A stretch of DNA of 64,000 bases from Bacillota bacterium (GTDB lineage: Bacteria; Bacillota; Clostridia; Acetivibrionales; DSM-1351): positions 5,899-69,898 of the forward strand of contig JAEWST010000157.1 of assembly GCA_023398105.1 (NCBI GenBank), given 5' to 3'. How positions within the stretch are numbered: position 1 is the stretch's first letter; each line of letters begins with the position of its first letter. Below are positions 45,580 through 56,575 of the stretch, piece by piece. Below the pieces are notes generated by a model. The model saw nothing but the letters and a program-made list of their open reading frames with translations, was not told where the DNA came from and ran no database searches. The translations under genes were made by a program, and so were the position numbers.

Positions 45580-46842
45580 ATGAAATTAAAACTTATTTTA
45601 CTGATTATTTGTGCTCTAGCTATAACTGGTTGCTCACAAAATACTGAAAAAATAGAAACCTCAAGCATAAAAGTGGAATCTCAATACAATTTTAATACGC
45701 CAACAGGTTATGCTACCGAGATTGAAGCTTATGTGAATTTTCTCAAAACAACTCCTCCTATTGATCCAGTTGATTATGTTATGAATCTGTTTGAAAAATA
45801 TGATATTGTAGTTCTTTGTGAAAGAAATCATCAAGATATTACTCAGTATGAATTGATTTATGATATTGTAAGTGATGAAAGATTTATCGAAAAAGTAGGT
45901 TGTGTTTTCACTGAAGTAGGTACGCAAACTATTAATGATAGATTAAACACGTTTTTACAAACTAAAGGTCTAACACAAAAGGAAGTAGATAATAGACTTA
46001 TTGATATATACCGAGATTTAGATAGAATTGGATACTGGGAGAAATATAATCTATATGACTTTTTGAAAAAAATATATTATCTAAATAATACTTTATCAAA
46101 AGATAAGAAAATTGAAGTAAACTGTTCAGATATGCCTATAGATTGGGATAACATTACAGCAGAAAGGTATAAGCAGCAAATTACTGATAAATTGGATTTC
46201 CGTGAAAAAATAATGGCAGAATTTATTATAAACAAATATAAGAAATCTGAGAAAAGCGGACTACATAGTAAAAAAGCACTGGTAATAATGAATACCAGAC
46301 ATGGTTTTAAGGAACATATGGGCGTGAATGATAATACAACTGCATACCTTAATAAATCACTTCCTAGTAAAGTAGCAAATATAATGATTAACTCAATAAA
46401 AGAATTACCTGGAACTACTGACAAAATCTCAATATCTACACCAATCCAAAATGGTAAATGGGATGCTGCTTTCCGTTATATAAAAAATATAAATATGGCT
46501 TTTGACTTTGAAAATTCTCCTTTTGGGAAGGATAGATTCGATTATTTTGATACACAACCACATAAAGAATATAAATACCAAGATATTTTTAATGGGTTTA
46601 TTTTTTATTATCCACTTGAAGAGCATTTATTAGTATCGAATGTACCGGGAGTTTTTGACTCTGAATTTTTAACTACATTTATAAACAGGTTAAAAATGAG
46701 AGATCCTAATATCCCTGACATAAATAGTATAAGTACAGAGCAGATAAATAAAGAAATTGAGGATAGAAATACTATGAAGAAAGAATTTTATCCAGACATG
46801 ATGAAGTATAATGCTGAAATTGAAAAGTGGCTTGAGTACTAA
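45580..46842 (+). CDS. Exported lipoprotein of the Tiki/EreA-ChaN-like superfamily
   Basis: 420 residues from ATG 45580 (CAGGTG 6 bases upstream). A lipobox (LAITGC near residue 20) predicts a lipid-anchored protein facing outside. The body has DIVVLCERNHQDITQYELIY near residue 80 (Glu and His as in the erythromycin-esterase and ChaN-like superfamily), VFTEVGTQTIND near 115 and KALVIMNTRHGF near 235 (His). Members of the fold are metal-dependent hydrolases or haem-binding proteins. No neighbour points to a substrate. Confidence 0.7.
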   Translation: MKLKLILLIICALAITGCSQNTEKIETSSIKVESQYNFNTPTGYATEIEAYVNFLKTTPPIDPVDYVMNLFEKYDIVVLCERNHQDITQYELIYDIVSDERFIEKVGCVFTEVGTQTINDRLNTFLQTKGLTQKEVDNRLIDIYRDLDRIGYWEKYNLYDFLKKIYYLNNTLSKDKKIEVNCSDMPIDWDNITAERYKQQITDKLDFREKIMAEFIINKYKKSEKSGLHSKKALVIMNTRHGFKEHMGVNDNTTAYLNKSLPSKVANIMINSIKELPGTTDKISISTPIQNGKWDAAFRYIKNINMAFDFENSPFGKDRFDYFDTQPHKEYKYQDIFNGFIFYYPLEEHLLVSNVPGVFDSEFLTTFINRLKMRDPNIPDINSISTEQINKEIEDRNTMKKEFYPDMMKYNAEIEKWLEY

Positions 46843-47068
46843 AAATAACACAGCATATTTGTATTTTAACTTTAGACTTTAGTCAGATGTCGATAATTAA
46901 TACCTTTTTAAATTATTCTGTAAAAGAAGCATCCTATAAAGAATTACAGCTAATGGTGTATTCGGTAAAGAATAAATAACTCGATAATACATAAAATTTA
47001 ATGTTGTATACTGCTGAATATCTGTAGGGTATTATACAACAAAGAAGTGTATGGGAGGATTTGGGATA

Positions 47069-47683
47069 ATGAACTTAACCAAGTTGAAAGCTACTTCAAT
47101 AGTTCTTGTTGCTGTAATATTATTGTCGAGCTGTAGTTTAAACAATAATTCTATTCAGACAGACTCACAAAATACACAAAAAATATCGGAATCAAAACTA
47201 TTTGGAGGAATAAGCGGTTATCAAATAGATAACCCTGAGACATACTATGATGATGAATTTAAATTTAGTGTGGAGTACCCTTCTACATGGAAAGCTTCAA
47301 AACCAAATGATGAATTAGATACTACTACACCTGATGGCAGTCCTGAGCGAGGTGTTTCAATATCTGTTGATAATAAAGAATTCTTTAAACCTGAAGAAAA
47401 TATATATTTAAATAGCATTTATGTCTATCATGCAGTGGGACATATAGACTTTAGTCAATTCGAAGAAACATTAACGAAAGAGGTATTTACTACAACTGAG
47501 AATGTAAAGGGTGAGCTATCTTACGTCAAGAAAAACGGATATTTATATATTTACCTCACTTTAGGAGAAGGGGCTTTTTATGGTGCACAAATAAGAATTA
47601 GTGAAGATTTATTTGAAAAATATAAAGAGCAAGTTTATAGCATCCTAAAAAGTATTAAAGTTACAGATCATAATAACCTCTGA
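47069..47683 (+). CDS. Lipoprotein with PsbP-like domain
   Basis: 204 residues from ATG 47069 (ATGGGAGGAT upstream, TTGGGATA between). The signal sequence LKATSIVLVAVILLSSCSLN contains a lipobox (LSSC near residue 22). The mature part contains FKFSVEYPSTWKASKPNDEL, the start of the PsbP/DUF1795-like fold common in clostridial lipoproteins. The role is unknown. It lies at the left end of a run of exported-protein genes. Confidence 0.75.
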   Translation: MNLTKLKATSIVLVAVILLSSCSLNNNSIQTDSQNTQKISESKLFGGISGYQIDNPETYYDDEFKFSVEYPSTWKASKPNDELDTTTPDGSPERGVSISVDNKEFFKPEENIYLNSIYVYHAVGHIDFSQFEETLTKEVFTTTENVKGELSYVKKNGYLYIYLTLGEGAFYGAQIRISEDLFEKYKEQVYSILKSIKVTDHNNL

Positions 47684-47957
47684 TACGATTTTTGATTAAC
47701 GAGGGATATTTTGATATCAGCTTAAAAATAAATTCCAAAAATCAAAAATAACACTTTTAATTTACAAAAATGGGTAGTATAATAGACTATAGTGTAGAAA
47801 ATCCTTCAAAATTGTGTTGTGTTTTCTTCAGACATAGCTCATTTCTAGCATATGCAAATGTAGAATTAGTTCTTATCTTATAGATGTTTTCGACAATCTT
47901 TCAATTCTGTAATAGACATATCCCAAATAAAATATTTCAAAAGGAGTACTTGCAGTA

Positions 47958-48455
47958 ATGTTAAGAGGTTTATTTTGCATGATTTTGAGTTTGGCAATTT
48001 TATTAACTGGCATTCCAGTATTTGCAGCCGCACAGGGAAAAATTAATATTAAAATTGACGGCAGTCCGCAGCTTTTAGAAGTGGATACTAAGATTGTTAA
48101 TGGCAGAATACTTATAAAGGCTACAGATTTAACAAAGGAGTCGGGCACTACTATAGAATGGCTTGCCACCACCAAATCAATAATTGTCAAACAGCAAACA
48201 GGAAATAGGAATATAATCATTTACATGAAAATTGGACAAGCTAGTGCTTTAGTCAATTGTACTGAAATGGAAATGGAATGTAAAGCAGAAATCTACGAGG
48301 GAAGAGCATTTGTGCCGCTAAGATTTATTTATGAAAATTTAGGTGCAAAGGTTACTTGGGATGGAAGGACAAAGACAGTTAATATCACATATACAGCGGA
48401 GATTCCAGACAACATGCCTATAATACCACCTCCGTGGGAGCTGCAATTAAATTAA
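47958..48455 (+). CDS. Exported protein with copper amine oxidase N-terminal (stalk) domain
   Basis: 165 residues; AAAAGGAG precedes ATG 47958. Signal peptide MLRGLFCMILSLAILLTGIP with cleavage after VFAAA. Residues about 30-150 are the Cu_amine_oxidN1 stalk domain: ILIKATDLTKESGTTIEWLA, RAFVPLRFIYENLGAKVTWD and KTVNITY. The domain is not catalytic; in Gram-positive surface proteins it serves wall or protein attachment. Here it stands almost alone, next to the SLH protein gene. Confidence 0.88.
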   Translation: MLRGLFCMILSLAILLTGIPVFAAAQGKINIKIDGSPQLLEVDTKIVNGRILIKATDLTKESGTTIEWLATTKSIIVKQQTGNRNIIIYMKIGQASALVNCTEMEMECKAEIYEGRAFVPLRFIYENLGAKVTWDGRTKTVNITYTAEIPDNMPIIPPPWELQLN

Positions 48456-48699
48456 ACTTATATTCTAGATATAGACACAGTTCTTGACTTTTGTGGAGGG
48501 AGCTTTAACTACATATAAAGCTTAGAAGAAATTGTTTATCACAATATACGGATTTACATGATTAAGAGTGTTACAAAAGCATTTGCAATAAGGGAATATG
48601 AATTAATGAAGGATCGTATAGAGTAGAGATTTATGTGAATTGTTAAGATTATATCAGATGTTATAATCAATTAAGTGCCAATCAAGGGAGGACATCATA

Positions 48700-49986
48700 G
48701 TGAGGAATATAAAAAGAGCATTATCTATTTTATTAGCAATGGCAATAGTTTCATTAGCAAATATTTCAGCAATATCAGTAGCAACAGCTTTTTCTGATGT
48801 GGCTAATAACACTTGGTATTATGGATATGTTAACAAGCTTGTAAGCTTAAACATAACAGCAGGAATAGGCAACAATAAATATGGACCTAATAATTCTGTT
48901 ACAAGAGCTGAGTTTGTAACATTTCTATGCAAAGCAAATGGACTGACGCAGACAGAAGGATATACATATACAGATACTCAAAATCATTGGTCAAGCAAAT
49001 GGCTTTCAGCAGCTGTAACTGCAAATATAATAGACATTAGCAGTGAATTTTATCCCAATAAGGCAATTACAAGGCAAGAAGCGGTAGAAATGCTTTGTCG
49101 GTCAATTAATTTGCAGGAAAATACAGAAATGACAACACCATATGCAGATGTAAAGTCGGAAGCAGGCTATTCTAACAGGGCATATGAAGAGTATTTAATG
49201 CTAGGCTCAATTGTTGATGGTCAGAGGTACTTTTATCCACTAAATAATATAAAGCGTTCAGAAGTGGCAGCAGTAATTGTTAATCTAGTGGACTATAAGG
49301 CTGATGCAAAAAGCTATAAAACGGCAAAAATAGCTGAACTGGAACAAAAAGAGCAGCAAGCAAATGAGGCGAAGGCAGAAGCAGAAAGATATGCTGCATG
49401 GAAAGAAAGCGTCAAGGATATTTCACCTGAGCTGCTGAATAATACTAAAGGTTTGTATAAGGGTTCGGTTTATGAGAGCAATAAGTATTTAAGAATGGAA
49501 ACAGACTACCTGAAGAACTGGGGAGCCAAATACGGTATGACGGAAGATGAGTTTGCTGATGAGATGGTTAGGGTGGGGAGTTTGTATGCTAAAGCATGGG
49601 CGAATGCTAATTATAAAAAAATTGATGAGTTAGAAAACAACTTAAAATCTCTTTGGGAAACAAATGTAATTAGAAATTATCTTGAAAAGAATCTTATTTT
49701 TGTTAAAAATAATACACTAGTTTCAGAGGGGGAATTTAAAACTAGTAAAGGACTTATTGTTTTTACAGATGATGGTTCAATGACAGTTAGAGGTACTATG
49801 AAATATAGGTATTTAAGTCCAACAGGTAGTAATATACTTAAATCAGAAATAGTTAAGGATACAGGAAAAGCATCAAGTTTAAATATATGGTATGAACAGG
49901 ATTATCAAATAAGATTTTATCCAGAAAGAGAGGTGTTGAAAATTACTGCAATGAATGGTGTATCAAATATTAGAATTTCTAGATAA
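48700..49986 (+). CDS. S-layer homology (SLH) domain protein
   Basis: 428 residues from GTG 48700 (AAGGGAGGAC upstream). Signal peptide to about residue 30. Three SLH domains follow at about 32-75 (FSDVANNTWYYGYVNKLVSL), 85-130 (WSSKWLSAAVTANIIDISSE) and 150-195 (NRAYEEYLMLGSIVDGQRYF); these bind pyruvylated wall polymers and so hold the protein on the cell surface. A coiled-coil linker leads to a C-terminal domain of about 180 residues without a name, partly like NTF2-type folds. The next gene starts 12 bases after its stop, so the three surface genes probably form one operon. Confidence 0.92.
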   Translation: MRNIKRALSILLAMAIVSLANISAISVATAFSDVANNTWYYGYVNKLVSLNITAGIGNNKYGPNNSVTRAEFVTFLCKANGLTQTEGYTYTDTQNHWSSKWLSAAVTANIIDISSEFYPNKAITRQEAVEMLCRSINLQENTEMTTPYADVKSEAGYSNRAYEEYLMLGSIVDGQRYFYPLNNIKRSEVAAVIVNLVDYKADAKSYKTAKIAELEQKEQQANEAKAEAERYAAWKESVKDISPELLNNTKGLYKGSVYESNKYLRMETDYLKNWGAKYGMTEDEFADEMVRVGSLYAKAWANANYKKIDELENNLKSLWETNVIRNYLEKNLIFVKNNTLVSEGEFKTSKGLIVFTDDGSMTVRGTMKYRYLSPTGSNILKSEIVKDTGKASSLNIWYEQDYQIRFYPEREVLKITAMNGVSNIRISR

Positions 49987-49998
49987 AGGAATATTGAA

Positions 49999-52293
49999 AT
50001 GAAAAAAATAATTGTAAAAATAATATGTATACTTGTTATTACCATATTCTTATTTGGTTTCAATACATCTGTACAAGGATATGGCGGTGGTGATACAGGT
50101 ATGCTAATATTAGACATCGACATCACAAACCATCAAGCATTAAAAATGACCGTCGACTCAATCCCTTCCAGCTCCCCCCTTCAAGCCTTTTGCATAGGCT
50201 GGAATTTCACTTTCAGCAATCCAGACGTTTCATCAACCCCTGTTTCGGTATATGTGCCGCTATCCAGTGTAAACACAAGCGGCGGCACAAGAACCTATAC
50301 ATTTCCGCTTACTACTGGTTGGACAAGGGAATTTACAGGAATTGCAGGAGGCAAGTCAATACGTGATTTAGTCAGCAATAAACGAACGTATGATAAAATA
50401 ATAAAAGCAGGCTGTACCGTTCATGCCAATGCAAAGATACTAAAGTATAAGTATACCAACGGAAAGCCTACACCAATGGGAACATATTCAAATGGGATTA
50501 ACTCACCTCCAAACGTATTTGCAGATTTTAAAAATGATATAGAATATAATGATACAAAAGGCATCAAGCATGGCAATTTTACAGAGTTTTCCGATACCTT
50601 TAAAGAAAATACAAAAAGTGATTATTTTGAACTAAGCTTAACACTTTCTGCCGAGCCGTTACCTCCACCCGATGTAATTCTTAATCTTCCCGAAGACAAT
50701 TCAACAGTAATACAGGGCACTACAGTGACCATTAAAGGCACTGGTACAGGCTGTCACCATATAGGAGCCTTTGTTGATGGAAAATTTTACGGCACTGAGC
50801 AGCTAAACCCAAATGATGACATAAATCTCCCAATGGAGTATGAAACTACAGTAAAGCTAGATGAACTAAAAGACTACACCTTCCAAATTAAAGGCAGAAA
50901 TACTCAACTGGCAAATGACCAAGACTCAGTACTAGCACAATCTGAAATACATACAGTTCATGTAATAGCACCAAAGCCCGATACAGGAAATATATACATA
51001 AAATCCATTGATTATGATACAAACACAATCCTATCCTCCAGTATTTTACCAAATATTCCATATGACACGCCTAAAGAAATTTCCAGCCCAGCTCAAAACA
51101 ATTATACTGTAAAAGGTTCATATTCAGTACATGCTAGTTCAACTCAAACAATACCTTCAAAATCCCTCATGCAACCAGAAGTCATTTCTCAAAGAGTCAC
51201 ATTATCAGAAGCAAATTCAAATGTTTATGTCTACTTTTGGTATCAGCAATTAAATGGACCAAAAGCACTGATTGACGCACCCGAAAAAATTCAGGCTGGC
51301 AAAGAGTTCGTAGTATCAGGTGCTCGTTCATATTGTAAGCAGGCAGATGCAGTAATCAAAGCCTATAACTGGTCTACAGGCTTAGAAGAGGTTGATGGCA
51401 CTTTATGCTATGCCAATCCAGGGAAATATACAATAACATTGACTGTAACAGACAGCAATGGGTTAACTGGTAGTGCAACCCATGAAATAGAGGTTACACC
51501 ACCTACACCAACTGCAAATCTTCATACATCAGGAAAAACAAAAGAAAATAGAAAAATAACAGTAAGTGCAAGGATGAGTAATACTCCTGATCGTTACCCT
51601 ATAAATTGGGGTAAGACTACCTGGCATATAGAACCTGATACTAGCACTGGTGCAACATGGGACTTTGGATTTAAGCTTAGTGACGGAACAATTAGCAAAG
51701 TCCCATCAGACTCAGACCAAGCATTTTTAAATGGACAAGCTGAATTTTGCTTTCAAGCAAGAAATTCGGGTGTATATAGAGTAACATTGTCAATTACAAA
51801 TAGTTATCCCGCAAAAGACACCTTAAAGGGCACGATAACAGTGAAAGAGGATGAACCTCCCATTGTAATTCTCGAAGCACCAAAAGTAAATTTGCGTGAA
51901 TATGATAACCCAGTTGACAGCACCAAAAGCAAATTTGGAAAAATAACAATTCATGATAAATCCTATTCTCCCGATGGAGATATTATTGGAAAGAGATTTT
52001 GGTACTGCAGGTACAACAGCAATAACAATTTTGATGCCAATGGATTTAATATTTTCACTGATGAAACCAATCAACATATTTATACAGGGGATGTAGCTAG
52101 TCCATTTTTGCCAGAAGAAAATATACGCTTAATAGTTGAAAATGATAATGATAGTATTGCAGAATTGTGGTGGTATGACGTGGGAAAATATAGAATTGAT
52201 TTAATTGTCGAAGAGTACATTCCAGAGGATGAAACAATTAAAGAGCTGCTAATTCCTTCAGATATACAAAGATCTATTGCAACAGGATGGTGA
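49999..52293 (+). CDS. Large secreted protein with PKD/Ig-like domains
   Basis: 764 residues; AAAGGAATATTG before ATG 49999. Signal peptide IIVKIICILVITIFLFGF. The first 230 residues are an unknown beta-rich domain. Then come Ig-like or PKD-like units: VILNLPEDNSTVIQGTTVTI near residue 229, LIDAPEKIQAGKEFVVSGAR near 423 with KYTITLTVTDSNGLTGSATH, and one near 620. No anchor is visible, so it may bind the SLH protein or the next, membrane-linked protein. Codons such as CCC and CCT are used more than in nearby genes. Confidence 0.8.
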   Translation: MKKIIVKIICILVITIFLFGFNTSVQGYGGGDTGMLILDIDITNHQALKMTVDSIPSSSPLQAFCIGWNFTFSNPDVSSTPVSVYVPLSSVNTSGGTRTYTFPLTTGWTREFTGIAGGKSIRDLVSNKRTYDKIIKAGCTVHANAKILKYKYTNGKPTPMGTYSNGINSPPNVFADFKNDIEYNDTKGIKHGNFTEFSDTFKENTKSDYFELSLTLSAEPLPPPDVILNLPEDNSTVIQGTTVTIKGTGTGCHHIGAFVDGKFYGTEQLNPNDDINLPMEYETTVKLDELKDYTFQIKGRNTQLANDQDSVLAQSEIHTVHVIAPKPDTGNIYIKSIDYDTNTILSSSILPNIPYDTPKEISSPAQNNYTVKGSYSVHASSTQTIPSKSLMQPEVISQRVTLSEANSNVYVYFWYQQLNGPKALIDAPEKIQAGKEFVVSGARSYCKQADAVIKAYNWSTGLEEVDGTLCYANPGKYTITLTVTDSNGLTGSATHEIEVTPPTPTANLHTSGKTKENRKITVSARMSNTPDRYPINWGKTTWHIEPDTSTGATWDFGFKLSDGTISKVPSDSDQAFLNGQAEFCFQARNSGVYRVTLSITNSYPAKDTLKGTITVKEDEPPIVILEAPKVNLREYDNPVDSTKSKFGKITIHDKSYSPDGDIIGKRFWYCRYNSNNNFDANGFNIFTDETNQHIYTGDVASPFLPEENIRLIVENDNDSIAELWWYDVGKYRIDLIVEEYIPEDETIKELLIPSDIQRSIATGW

Positions 52294-55200
52294 TAAAATT
52301 GAATAAAGAAAAACAAAAAAGAAATAACACGTCAATTAGCAATAACCTGCTTAAAAGCGGGGATTCTGATTTTCTAGGAAGATTAAGACAGTTTTACAGG
52401 GCTGAGCTATTTAGAAAACAATTTTATTTAATACAGTTTTACAAAAAGCAATTTTTCAGAAAATACAGAACACGGAAAGTTAAAGCAGCAAGCACAATTA
52501 ACCTTCTACTAGTAATATTTCTGATTATTTCTCAATTCTCGTCATTTGCATACATTGATATTGAAGGAGAAAACCTTCCTCCATTTGCAGCACTGGACTT
52601 ATTAAAAAGAACTGCAATTGATATAAATATTGCTAATGATGGCACAACAGGCCACAGTACATCAACTCTCAACAGCAAAATCAATGAAATTCTAAAAACC
52701 AAGCTGGCTCAAAAGGGTATCGATTACAAGCTCAATATTATTGATTCCTATGACAGAATTATAAACTCTTCCCAATCCGAACTAAAAGAAGTAAATTTCG
52801 ATACTGGCAAGATTTTTTATCCTCAGAATAAAATAGGTCCCTTTGGTGCTGACTTTAGTAAAATAAGCGGAGGCATTAAGGGGAAGATAGTGTATACAAT
52901 TGAGCCTAATAAAATAAAAATAAAGAGCTTTAATCTTGACAATGAAGCGATAAATGATAATACAAATTGTGCTAATGAAAGACACTTATATATAAACTTC
53001 TATTCAGACTATGAAAAAAATAAGTTGATTGGAACTAAGGATATCACTTGGTCACAAATTGGTAGAGCAAAGTATAGTTCTAACGATTCGGATAATTCTT
53101 CTGGCAGCAACATTGAAATTGATTTTAGTAGCAATGCCAAAGCCTTTTCTTTCAGAGTAGACGGTTTCTTTACTATTTCAGCACAATATGGTGGGAATTT
53201 TTCTTATTCTCTTATGCAGGATGGAAAAAATGAGTTGCAGTGGTTAAGAAACATGTCTGTTTTTACAGAGAATATTAAACGAAAAGCCTTTATAAGTGAA
53301 AATATCTCAGACATGACCTGGAGGCAGGGAACTGAAAAGTACTATGTAGATTTTAGTAATAGAGAATTTTCCGAGAATACATATACTGAGGGCAAAGCAA
53401 GTTCGCTATTAGACTTGCTGGATAAGAATATTAACCTGATAAAGCTAGGAAATAGTGCAACAAAAGAAGCTGCAATGCTACTAATAAATGAAAACAATAA
53501 TAACGGAAGCTTTATAGATAATAAAAACCTAGATACTGCAATTAATGAATTAGCAAATTATATATTATTAAGAGCAGAACAGCGGTTGTCTAGCAAGCTT
53601 GAAAATGGAAGTTATGTTGTCGTTTCGGAAAATGAATTACCTTTAGAATTTGAGGCGGGAGGCTTGAATGATAAAACAGGTGTGCAATGTAGTGAACCAT
53701 CAGCTATAAGAACAAAAGAATACATAGAAGTAAACAGCGGTGGCACTTATTCAATAAGTGAAAATAATTCTGGAATAGATTATGTAAATTTATATTTTTA
53801 CCAATCAAATTTGTCTCTAGTCAGTTCTCCTGCAAAAGTTGCAACAAATAATAGATTTACAATTCCAGTAAGCACAGCCTACATAAAATTAACCTGTCCA
53901 ATAACTGACGTGATAAAAGCAAACAGAATGACTATTATTGAAAATTCATTAAATAGCGGAGAACGACTGGAATATAAGCCTAGTGTAATAGACAATGAAA
54001 ATGACCCTGCTGATATAATGTTTAGATTTGATCATGACAATAAGAATATTGCAGGAGATGCTATTACTAATCAAGCAGAAAAATCTGTTTTAAGTGGTAT
54101 AGAGTTATCAGCACCAATGGAAAGGTTTACAAGAGCAGGAACATATCAAATATCAATGTATGCGAAGGATATTCCAAAGCAAATTGGTGATGCCACAAAT
54201 TTATTGCAAAATGGTGCTGCAGAAATAATAGATGTGTCAGGTAAATTATCAGGCTGGACTACTTGGGCGGAAAATTCCAGCATAACTGCATTTGGAATGA
54301 AAGAGGCAAAGCCTTATATAATAGCAGGCAACAACTCCTTTGAAATATCTACGGAGAAACAAGAATTAATTGAAATAAATAGCCAAACTAATATTGAATT
54401 AACAACAAAAGCAGTCACAGAGATAAATTCTGAATCAAATGCTACAAGCAATATACAATCAAACACAGTATATTCTAATAACTCGGCTTGTTACTATCAA
54501 GATATATCAGCAACACCTAATACAGGCTATAAATTAAGCGGACTAATGGCTGCATATAACTGTTTCGGCAATTTTGTTATATATGAAATGGATGACAACT
54601 TCAATATAATAAAATATCATGTATCAAATGAAACTAGGAATACTGATGGAGTAACCTCTATTACTAAAATAGGAAATCCTGCTAATCCACAAACAAGTTC
54701 AGTTTACTTCACAACAGGCTTTGATACAACAAGGCTACGCATACATATTGTAAAGAGCGAAAATTTATTGGCTCAAGAATCAGAAAAGGATTATATTTCA
54801 AATAACGAGATTTCGGCTAATAAAATTTCAAATGATATACTAAATGAAAATCGAACTTACTTGTTTGCAGACAATATTACCTTTGTCAAGCTGCTACCTA
54901 ACTCACTTTTCAATAATTACAGAAAAACTTCAACACCAGCCACTACAACAATATACGCCCACAGGCTACCTAGAGCAGAATTTACTTATCAGATTGAGAA
55001 TTATGCTAGAGCCTTTAAAATAATGAATTTAGCCGACAATCAGCTTTCATTTGATCCTGACCATACAGACAAAGAAAACAAAGGTATAATCAACCATCTG
55101 TGGCGTTGGGCAGAGATAACTTCAGGTGAAACAACATGGCATGATGGTAAAGTACCTGAATCAAGGAGATTTCCAACAGATACGCAAGTGATTATTTGGT

Positions 55201-56459
55201 ACAAGGTACAGGATAGTGATGGCTTAAATGGAATAGGCGAATGGAGCTTGCCAAAAGTAGTTGGAACTGATGGTAGCTTAGCAGCCCCGTCAGCATTATT
55301 TGTTGCAACTCCCAATCCATTGCCGATGCAAAATGAGTTGGTAATTACAGACCAGTCCTATAGCCCCAATTATGGAGGAATTATTGAATCAAGAAACTGG
55401 ACTATAAAAAAATTAAGTACAGGAAAAACTCAAAAATTGGACTTTGACAGAATAGACACTGCAAACAGTAAGTATTATAAGAAATTTGCAGGTATAGGCT
55501 TTGGACAATACACTATAACCCTTATTGTAACAGACAATTACGGGAAAGTTTCAAAACCCTATAGCAAAACAATAACTGTAATTGACACAATTAAACCAAC
55601 AGTTTCGGTCAGCCAAAGTAGCGGAACTTTTAATGGCGAAAGGGGGGCTGAAATCACTGTGGCATGTGCTGATTGTACCTTGAACAAATTATATAACCGA
55701 GGACTAAAAACTATTTCCTATGTATGGTCAAAAAATTCAGTAAAGCCACAAAACACTGATACTGTACAAACTATAAACATCCCAAAAGAAGGAGTGTATA
55801 CAGAGAGTTTTGTTGCTTCCCAAACCCAAGAGGGAATATGGTATCTATATTTAAAAGATGAAGATTATGCAGGAAATTTAAGCAACAATGAGAATTATAC
55901 AAGCTTTGGTCCCTATACGGTTGAAAAGATAAAAGCTGGAAATTTCTTTATTACAATGATGCTGGATATTGGCTGGAGAGAATACTATTTTGATATTAAT
56001 AATGGAATTGATGATAACCATGACGGAGTGAGTGATAGGTATCTAAGACGTAATAATACTGACATAGGAACAATAAAAATGCCAATAAACTACTATAGTC
56101 TTGTTGGCTTTGATAGAACTTATATCAAGGCTGGCTACAAGGTTAAGGGCAAAATAGATATTGTGGGTGATCCCGATTATGCAAAATTCAATATTAACTA
56201 CATAAAGGGCGGAAAAGCACATGCTGACACAGTTTTACTATCAAAAGCCAATGGAAATACTTATACCTTTGAATGTATAATTCCATTGGAAACAGATAAC
56301 AAAACCTTTATAAGCTTTGATTTGATTACAAAAAAGGGAAGTAGAATCTATGGAAATGAGAAGTGGCTGGACACATGGGATCAAAGAAATAAATCCAGAC
56401 TTGTATTCTATGTAAAAGGCAAAGCCACGGAGGACTTGAACTTTATTCAAAGTCATTGA
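52287..56459 (+). CDS. Very large surface protein with N-terminal membrane segment and PKD domains
   Basis: 1390 residues if ATG 52287 is used; it overlaps the previous stop by 7 bases, and TTG 52299 behind AGGATGGTG is an alternative. Residues 1-68 are strongly basic and Phe/Gln-rich (LRQFYRAELFRKQFYLIQFY). A membrane helix follows (INLLLVIFLIISQFSSFAYI, about 72-91). The rest is extracellular: long beta-rich regions, a PKD-like unit near 1010-1080 (DQSYSPNYGGIIESRNWTIK, then YTITLIVTDNYG), and a C-terminal domain. No enzyme motif is seen. The long basic, aromatic N-terminus before the membrane helix is unusual for a signal peptide. Confidence 0.75.
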   Translation: MVIKLNKEKQKRNNTSISNNLLKSGDSDFLGRLRQFYRAELFRKQFYLIQFYKKQFFRKYRTRKVKAASTINLLLVIFLIISQFSSFAYIDIEGENLPPFAALDLLKRTAIDINIANDGTTGHSTSTLNSKINEILKTKLAQKGIDYKLNIIDSYDRIINSSQSELKEVNFDTGKIFYPQNKIGPFGADFSKISGGIKGKIVYTIEPNKIKIKSFNLDNEAINDNTNCANERHLYINFYSDYEKNKLIGTKDITWSQIGRAKYSSNDSDNSSGSNIEIDFSSNAKAFSFRVDGFFTISAQYGGNFSYSLMQDGKNELQWLRNMSVFTENIKRKAFISENISDMTWRQGTEKYYVDFSNREFSENTYTEGKASSLLDLLDKNINLIKLGNSATKEAAMLLINENNNNGSFIDNKNLDTAINELANYILLRAEQRLSSKLENGSYVVVSENELPLEFEAGGLNDKTGVQCSEPSAIRTKEYIEVNSGGTYSISENNSGIDYVNLYFYQSNLSLVSSPAKVATNNRFTIPVSTAYIKLTCPITDVIKANRMTIIENSLNSGERLEYKPSVIDNENDPADIMFRFDHDNKNIAGDAITNQAEKSVLSGIELSAPMERFTRAGTYQISMYAKDIPKQIGDATNLLQNGAAEIIDVSGKLSGWTTWAENSSITAFGMKEAKPYIIAGNNSFEISTEKQELIEINSQTNIELTTKAVTEINSESNATSNIQSNTVYSNNSACYYQDISATPNTGYKLSGLMAAYNCFGNFVIYEMDDNFNIIKYHVSNETRNTDGVTSITKIGNPANPQTSSVYFTTGFDTTRLRIHIVKSENLLAQESEKDYISNNEISANKISNDILNENRTYLFADNITFVKLLPNSLFNNYRKTSTPATTTIYAHRLPRAEFTYQIENYARAFKIMNLADNQLSFDPDHTDKENKGIINHLWRWAEITSGETTWHDGKVPESRRFPTDTQVIIWYKVQDSDGLNGIGEWSLPKVVGTDGSLAAPSALFVATPNPLPMQNELVITDQSYSPNYGGIIESRNWTIKKLSTGKTQKLDFDRIDTANSKYYKKFAGIGFGQYTITLIVTDNYGKVSKPYSKTITVIDTIKPTVSVSQSSGTFNGERGAEITVACADCTLNKLYNRGLKTISYVWSKNSVKPQNTDTVQTINIPKEGVYTESFVASQTQEGIWYLYLKDEDYAGNLSNNENYTSFGPYTVEKIKAGNFFITMMLDIGWREYYFDINNGIDDNHDGVSDRYLRRNNTDIGTIKMPINYYSLVGFDRTYIKAGYKVKGKIDIVGDPDYAKFNINYIKGGKAHADTVLLSKANGNTYTFECIIPLETDNKTFISFDLITKKGSRIYGNEKWLDTWDQRNKSRLVFYVKGKATEDLNFIQSH

Positions 56460-56473
56460 CAAAAAGATAAAAA

Positions 56474-56521
56474 ACCGCTAATACTCCATAATATATAAAT
56501 AGTTGAAGTATTAACGGTTTA
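56474..56521. terminator. Bidirectional terminator between convergent genes
   Basis: AAACCG and CGGTTT, with TAATACT/AGTATTA inside, form an imperfect stem; A- and T-rich flanks lie on both sides. It lies between the convergent surface operon and apgM. Confidence 0.7.
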
Positions 56522-56575
56522 AGTATCTAACAGAGAGTGTATTAAACTATGTATCTTCTTAATCAATACACCCTT

